Source: Phycisphaerales bacterium (GTDB lineage Bacteria > Planctomycetota > Phycisphaerae > Tepidisphaerales > Tepidisphaeraceae). From it: a stretch of 8,833 nt of DNA. The position numbers were made by a program, and so were the translations under genes. The stretch spans positions 18,459-27,291 of the forward strand of contig PMAK01000063.1 of assembly GCA_003153655.1 (NCBI GenBank), written 5' to 3'. The notes under the pieces were generated by a model. It was not told the origin of the DNA. It saw nothing but the letters and a program-made list of their open reading frames with translations, and did not search any database. Positions within the stretch are counted from its first letter, which is position 1; each line of letters opens with the position of its first letter. This document shows, one piece after another, positions 6,064 to 8,833 of the stretch.

Positions 6064-6086
6064 CGCCGCAACTCTATGTTGCAGCG
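6064..6086. promoter_or_regulatory. short inverted repeat upstream of glycosyltransferase
   Basis: GCAAC (6068-6072) and GTTGC (6078-6082) form a perfect 5-bp stem with a TCTAT loop, extended after one C/A mismatch by CGC/GCG (6064-6066 with 6084-6086). It ends 38 nt before the ATG and overlaps the candidate -35 box, so it could be an operator. Confidence 0.3.
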
Positions 6087-6107
6087 ATAATTAAGATGAT
6101 TTACACT
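6079..6107 (+). promoter_or_regulatory. weak sigma-70-like promoter for glycosyltransferase
   Basis: TTGCAG (6079-6084) and TACACT (6102-6107) are 17 nt apart and match three and four of six consensus bases. Transcription would begin near 6114, leaving a leader of about 11 nt before ATG 6125. The match is modest. Confidence 0.25.
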
Positions 6108-6124
6108 GAAAGTGGTCTAGAGTT

Positions 6125-7504
6125 ATGCGTGTTTTCATGCTCGGGTGGGAGTTTCCGCCTTTCATCAGTGGTGGGCTGGGAACCGCCTGCTACTGCCTCA
6201 CCAAAGCGATGAGCGGCCTCGGTACGGACATTATGTTCGTGCTGCCGCGACCCGTTTCCACACCCTTTTCAACGCATGTGCGCCTCCTCAGCCCGCGGGT
6301 TGGCTCACCCTTGGCCTCGCCCAGCACTGAGTTTCGGCTCGATGAATTTGATCACGTAACCTTCCGCACGGTTGATGCGCAGTTGGGCGATCCATACCAG
6401 ACGCCAGCGAAATACGCCTCCCAGCGTGAAATCGAAGAATCACACACTCGCTCGCAAACCGTTACCTCGTTCAAAATCCCACCGCCGCCTGTTGCCCCGC
6501 CGCCTCGTCCTTCTGGGGCAGTTCCCAGCTTTATCGGCGCCGGCGCGACTGCGAGCAATTCGCCCTATACCGGCGACATGTTCTCCGAAATCTCGCGCTA
6601 TGCCGCGCTGGCGGCGGAAATCGCGCGCGCGGAGACGATTGATGTCGTTCATGCCCATGACTGGATGACATTTCCCGCCGGGATGGCTGTCGCCGGGCTC
6701 AAGGGCGTTCCGCTGGTCGTTCACGTTCACAGCACGGAATTTGATCGGTCTGGCGTGCATGTGGATCAGCGCATTTACGACATCGAGCGCCGTGGGATGC
6801 ACAGCGCGATGAAGATCATCGCCGTCAGCTATCTCACAAAGAACCTCATCACGCACCATTACGGAATCGATCCGTCCAAAGTCGAGGTCGTCTACAACGC
6901 CATCGAATCGAACGGCAACGGCGACATCGAAAAGTACAACATTCACAAGGACGAAAAGATCGTCCTGTTCCTGGGCCGAATCACCATGCAGAAGGGGCCG
7001 GAATATTTCCTTGCCGCTGCGAAGAAGGTTCTCGAGGTCATGGACAATGTGAAGTTCGTGATGGCCGGGTCCGGGGACATGATTCGGCGAACGATTGAGA
7101 TGGCCGCGGGCATGGGAATCGGGCACAAGGTTTTGTTCACCGGATTTCTGCGCGGCGGCGACGTGGAAAAAGTTTTCAAGATGGCCGACCTGTATGTCAT
7201 GCCGAGCGTTTCCGAGCCCTTTGGAATCGCGCCGCTGGAAGCGATGAGCCACGATGTGCCCGTCATTATTTCCAAGCAGTCGGGCGTGTCCGAAGTTCTG
7301 ACGCACGCGCTGAAGGTCGATTTCTGGGACATCAACGAGATGGCCAACAAGATCATCGCGGTTTTGCGGCATCCGCCGCTGGCGACAACATTGCGAGAGC
7401 ATGGCAGCTTTGAAGTTCGCCGGCTGAATTGGGCCGATGCGGCGCGATCCTGCGTTGGCGTTTACGAGGATGCACGTCACGCGATGAACGGGCGGCTGCG
7501 GTAA
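6125..7504 (+). CDS. glycosyltransferase family 4, glycogen/starch synthase-like
   Basis: A 459-residue GT-B glycosyltransferase. The N-terminal half opens with LGWEFPPFISGGLGTACY (residues 6-23), the Gly-rich donor loop typical of glycogen synthase-like enzymes, and has VVHAHDW (174-180) and VVHVHSTEF (198-206). The C-terminal donor-binding half has LFLGRITMQKGPEYF (281-295; R285 and K290), FVMAGSGD (311-318), VLFTGFLRG (336-344) and SEPFGIAPLEAM (363-374), with the E-x7-E pair E364/E372. It likely transfers a nucleotide-activated sugar in the cytoplasm, perhaps to an alpha-glucan, but acceptor and sugar cannot be fixed. An insert at about residues 95-150 carries a polyproline run (119-129). 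No amylase or debranching gene is adjacent, unlike many clusters with this type of enzyme. ATG 6125 places the first strand MRVFMLGWE at the N-terminus; the upstream ribosome site is weak. Confidence 0.92.
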   Translation: MRVFMLGWEFPPFISGGLGTACYCLTKAMSGLGTDIMFVLPRPVSTPFSTHVRLLSPRVGSPLASPSTEFRLDEFDHVTFRTVDAQLGDPYQTPAKYASQREIEESHTRSQTVTSFKIPPPPVAPPPRPSGAVPSFIGAGATASNSPYTGDMFSEISRYAALAAEIARAETIDVVHAHDWMTFPAGMAVAGLKGVPLVVHVHSTEFDRSGVHVDQRIYDIERRGMHSAMKIIAVSYLTKNLITHHYGIDPSKVEVVYNAIESNGNGDIEKYNIHKDEKIVLFLGRITMQKGPEYFLAAAKKVLEVMDNVKFVMAGSGDMIRRTIEMAAGMGIGHKVLFTGFLRGGDVEKVFKMADLYVMPSVSEPFGIAPLEAMSHDVPVIISKQSGVSEVLTHALKVDFWDINEMANKIIAVLRHPPLATTLREHGSFEVRRLNWADAARSCVGVYEDARHAMNGRLR

Positions 7505-7569
7505 TCGAATCGCCGCTGATTCCCGGGCGAATTTCCTGATCTTGGCACCTTATCTACTTCAACCAGATA

Positions 7570-7650
7570 TTTAACCGCAGAGTTCACGGAGAACGCAGAG
7601 AAAGCGCAGAAGGCTTCTCTGCGTCTGTCTCTGCGCGCTCTGCGGTTAAA
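7570..7650. repeat. 81-bp palindromic intergenic repeat (CCGCAGAG type)
   Basis: The outer arms TTTAACCGCAGAG (7570-7582) and CTCTGCGGTTAAA (7638-7650) are perfect 13-bp inverted repeats. Inner arms ACGCAGAGAA (7593-7602) and TTCTCTGCGT (7615-7624) add a perfect 10-bp stem around a 12-nt loop. The unit GCAGA recurs along the left arm and its complement along the right. I recognise this as an intergenic repeat seen in many environmental bacterial genomes; its mobility mechanism is not settled to my knowledge. Placed between two convergent genes, it could also end transcription from both sides, though it lacks a T run. Confidence 0.75.
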
Positions 7651-7674
7651 ATTTTGGCTTTGGAATTGAGAAGC

Positions 7675-8833
7675 TCACGCGAAAGCTGATAGACGCCGTT
7701 CCAGCAAGCGAGGATAGATCTCGGTCATTTGCGCTCCGAAGGCGCGTGAATCGAGGAACGGGGCGCCGGCTTTCATCGCGGTATTGATGTGCTCCCGCCA
7801 TTTCCGGCGGAGGGCCGCGTCATTCCCGAGTTCGATCGCGCGGCGAATATAATCCGCTTCATCAACTGCGATCAGATCCGCGGCTTGTATCGAACGAAGG
7901 ATTGCCGCGCCGTGTCGGCTGCGGAGAAATTCGCCTTCAATGGTGACTGGAGGCAGTCCCACTTCGAGCGGGTCGATCAGGGAGTGGCCGCCCGCGTGCC
8001 GGATCGAATCGAGATAAACATCAACGAGTTTCAAAACCTCTTTTACGGTCGCGCGATTCGGCAGAGCCTTCATGATGATCAGGCGGCGATTCTCACGGCC
8101 CTCGCGGGCAAATGCTTTGTTGAGCTGTTCGATCAAGGGCGCCTGCGAATAGCTGCTGGCCCACGCAGCGCCGAACGGATAGAGCAGCAATATCGAATTG
8201 GGGACGGCGGCCAGTATTTTCTTCCAGCACTCAATTAATTCCGGGATGATCTTGAAGAAGTTGGCGCCGGAGGCGAAGACCACCGCATCTTCGGGAATGT
8301 TGCCGTTTTGTCGCGTTGGACGCCCCACCGCCTGTGCTTGCAGCGCGTCGTAGCTGAAACAAAAGCCGGCGCCATCCAGGCGGATCAACTGCTCGCGATA
8401 CTGATCCTGAGCGTCATCACGCTCGCTCCATTTTCCCGACACGAAGAAATCGATATTCCGAATTCCGCTGGTGGCCGGAGAGGAGAAAAGCGTCATCTGC
8501 GCGCGGGCCACGCGATGCATCGCGAGCAGCGCGACATCGGTCGTCTGGGCCGTGACGTTTGAACCGACGACAAGAACATCCAGATCTTCGGCCCGAAGAG
8601 CGGCGACCTGCTGCGCGAGGTCTCCGGTCAGGTGAACCATCCGATCAGCCCTTCCACGGCAATATTGCTCCAGCGGATTGTTGTCGGTCAGTAATGTGAA
8701 AAGGATGACTTCGATCCGGGCGCGGTCAAGGTGCTCGTAATGGGGCAGCGTGTGAAACGTTTCGGTGCCGGGCGAAAATGCTTTGGCAAGAATGCCGACG
8801 CGGATCCTCTGCCGATCAGCCGGCCTGGGCGGA
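7675..8833 (-). CDS. GT41 (SPINDLY/OGT C-terminal-like) glycosyltransferase, 5' partial
   Basis: 385 codons are visible; the frame stays open to the window end, so the N-terminus is missing. The internal Met at 8640 is not the start, because homology continues upstream: RIRVGILAKAFSPGTETFHT (visible residues 9-28) is the first Rossmann strand region of the GT41 catalytic domain. Further blocks follow in order: DLDVLVVGS (84-92), a Y-x-E-x-L segment (145-149), VVFASGANFFKIIPEL (184-199; K194 matches the nucleotide-sugar-binding Lys), WKKILAAVPNSILLL (203-217), YLDSIRHAGGHSLIDPLEVGLPP (split here as YLDSI and HAGGHS at 279-284, DPLEVGLPP at 287-295), and LRSRHGAAILRS (303-314). Family members add GlcNAc or other sugars to proteins, usually with N-terminal TPR repeats that would lie outside the window. 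The usual Gly-His-Thr after the third strand reads Gly-Ser-Asn here, and the Gly-Gly-Thr-Thr loop reads GGHS, so donor use may differ. Confidence 0.88.
   Translation of the reverse strand, partial: PPRPADRQRIRVGILAKAFSPGTETFHTLPHYEHLDRARIEVILFTLLTDNNPLEQYCRGRADRMVHLTGDLAQQVAALRAEDLDVLVVGSNVTAQTTDVALLAMHRVARAQMTLFSSPATSGIRNIDFFVSGKWSERDDAQDQYREQLIRLDGAGFCFSYDALQAQAVGRPTRQNGNIPEDAVVFASGANFFKIIPELIECWKKILAAVPNSILLLYPFGAAWASSYSQAPLIEQLNKAFAREGRENRRLIIMKALPNRATVKEVLKLVDVYLDSIRHAGGHSLIDPLEVGLPPVTIEGEFLRSRHGAAILRSIQAADLIAVDEADYIRRAIELGNDAALRRKWREHINTAMKAGAPFLDSRAFGAQMTEIYPRLLERRLSAFA

Larger units (their letters stand above)
5577..6124. other. 548-nt divergent intergenic region with AT-rich island
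   Basis: The region between the DUF2752 gene and the glycosyltransferase must hold promoters for both directions, but no strong sigma-70 pair stands out for the minus-strand operon. GC by hand count is about 43% over 5701-5940, well below flanking genes. It includes a weak small ORF, a GC hairpin with a T4 tail and a hairpin close to the glycosyltransferase start. I found no tRNA, no known riboswitch signature and no insertion-sequence ends. Confidence 0.6.

Noticed and set aside
6440..7480. 346-codon minus-strand open frame
   Set aside because: Antisense to the glycosyltransferase, whose motifs are unmistakable. The antisense product is His/Arg/Asp rich and matches no fold.
7507..7522. GAATC/GATTC stem as terminator of the glycosyltransferase
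   Set aside because: Weak AT-containing 5-bp stem with no T run; the repeat at 7570-7650 is the stronger candidate.

Overview
The window reads as bacterial chromosome of moderately high GC with short intergenic gaps, most likely from a planctomycete-type organism, possibly Phycisphaerae. This rests on circumstantial signs: several lipobox proteins of no recognised family, a small DUF2752 membrane protein, a GT41 (SPINDLY/OGT-like) glycosyltransferase, a Pro/Thr/Gln tail on a secreted esterase, and an intergenic palindromic repeat of the TTTAACCGCAGAG type that I associate with such environmental genomes. Taxonomy is inferred, not tested.

Left part (1-2128, + strand): a possible 39-residue ORF (72-191), an unrecognised putative lipoprotein (196-765), a TauE/SafE (TSUP) anion transporter (787-1632) and a YfcE/MJ0936-type phosphodiesterase (1595-2128). 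The last two overlap by 38 nt and look co-transcribed.

Middle (2118-3690): a secreted CE12-like rhamnogalacturonan acetylesterase on the minus strand overlaps the phosphodiesterase tail-to-tail by 11 nt. It diverges from a GNAT acetyltransferase (3153-3686) across a 123-nt gap that holds a degenerate repeat with a perfect 14-bp palindrome. The GNAT gene may be read from a leaderless transcript.

Minus-strand operon (5576 to 3688): DUF2752 membrane protein, then two lipoproteins joined by a 4-nt ATGA overlap. The two lipoproteins appear to be diverged paralogues. This is the least explained gene set in the window and the best candidate for an undescribed envelope module.

Gap 5577-6124: 548 nt without a convincing gene. 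It contains an AT-rich island (about 43% GC over 5701-5940 by hand count), a weak 64-codon ORF, a GC hairpin followed by T4, and a 23-nt hairpin ahead of the next gene.

Right part: a GT4/GT5-like glycogen-synthase-type glycosyltransferase (6125-7504, +) faces a GT41-like glycosyltransferase on the minus strand (7675 to beyond the window end). The 81-bp palindromic repeat lies between their stop codons.

No CRISPR array, tRNA, rRNA, transposase or phage gene was seen, and no defence or biosynthetic system can be named with confidence. The real unknowns are the DUF2752/lipoprotein operon, the 5577-6124 gap, the small ORF at the left edge and the repeat elements.
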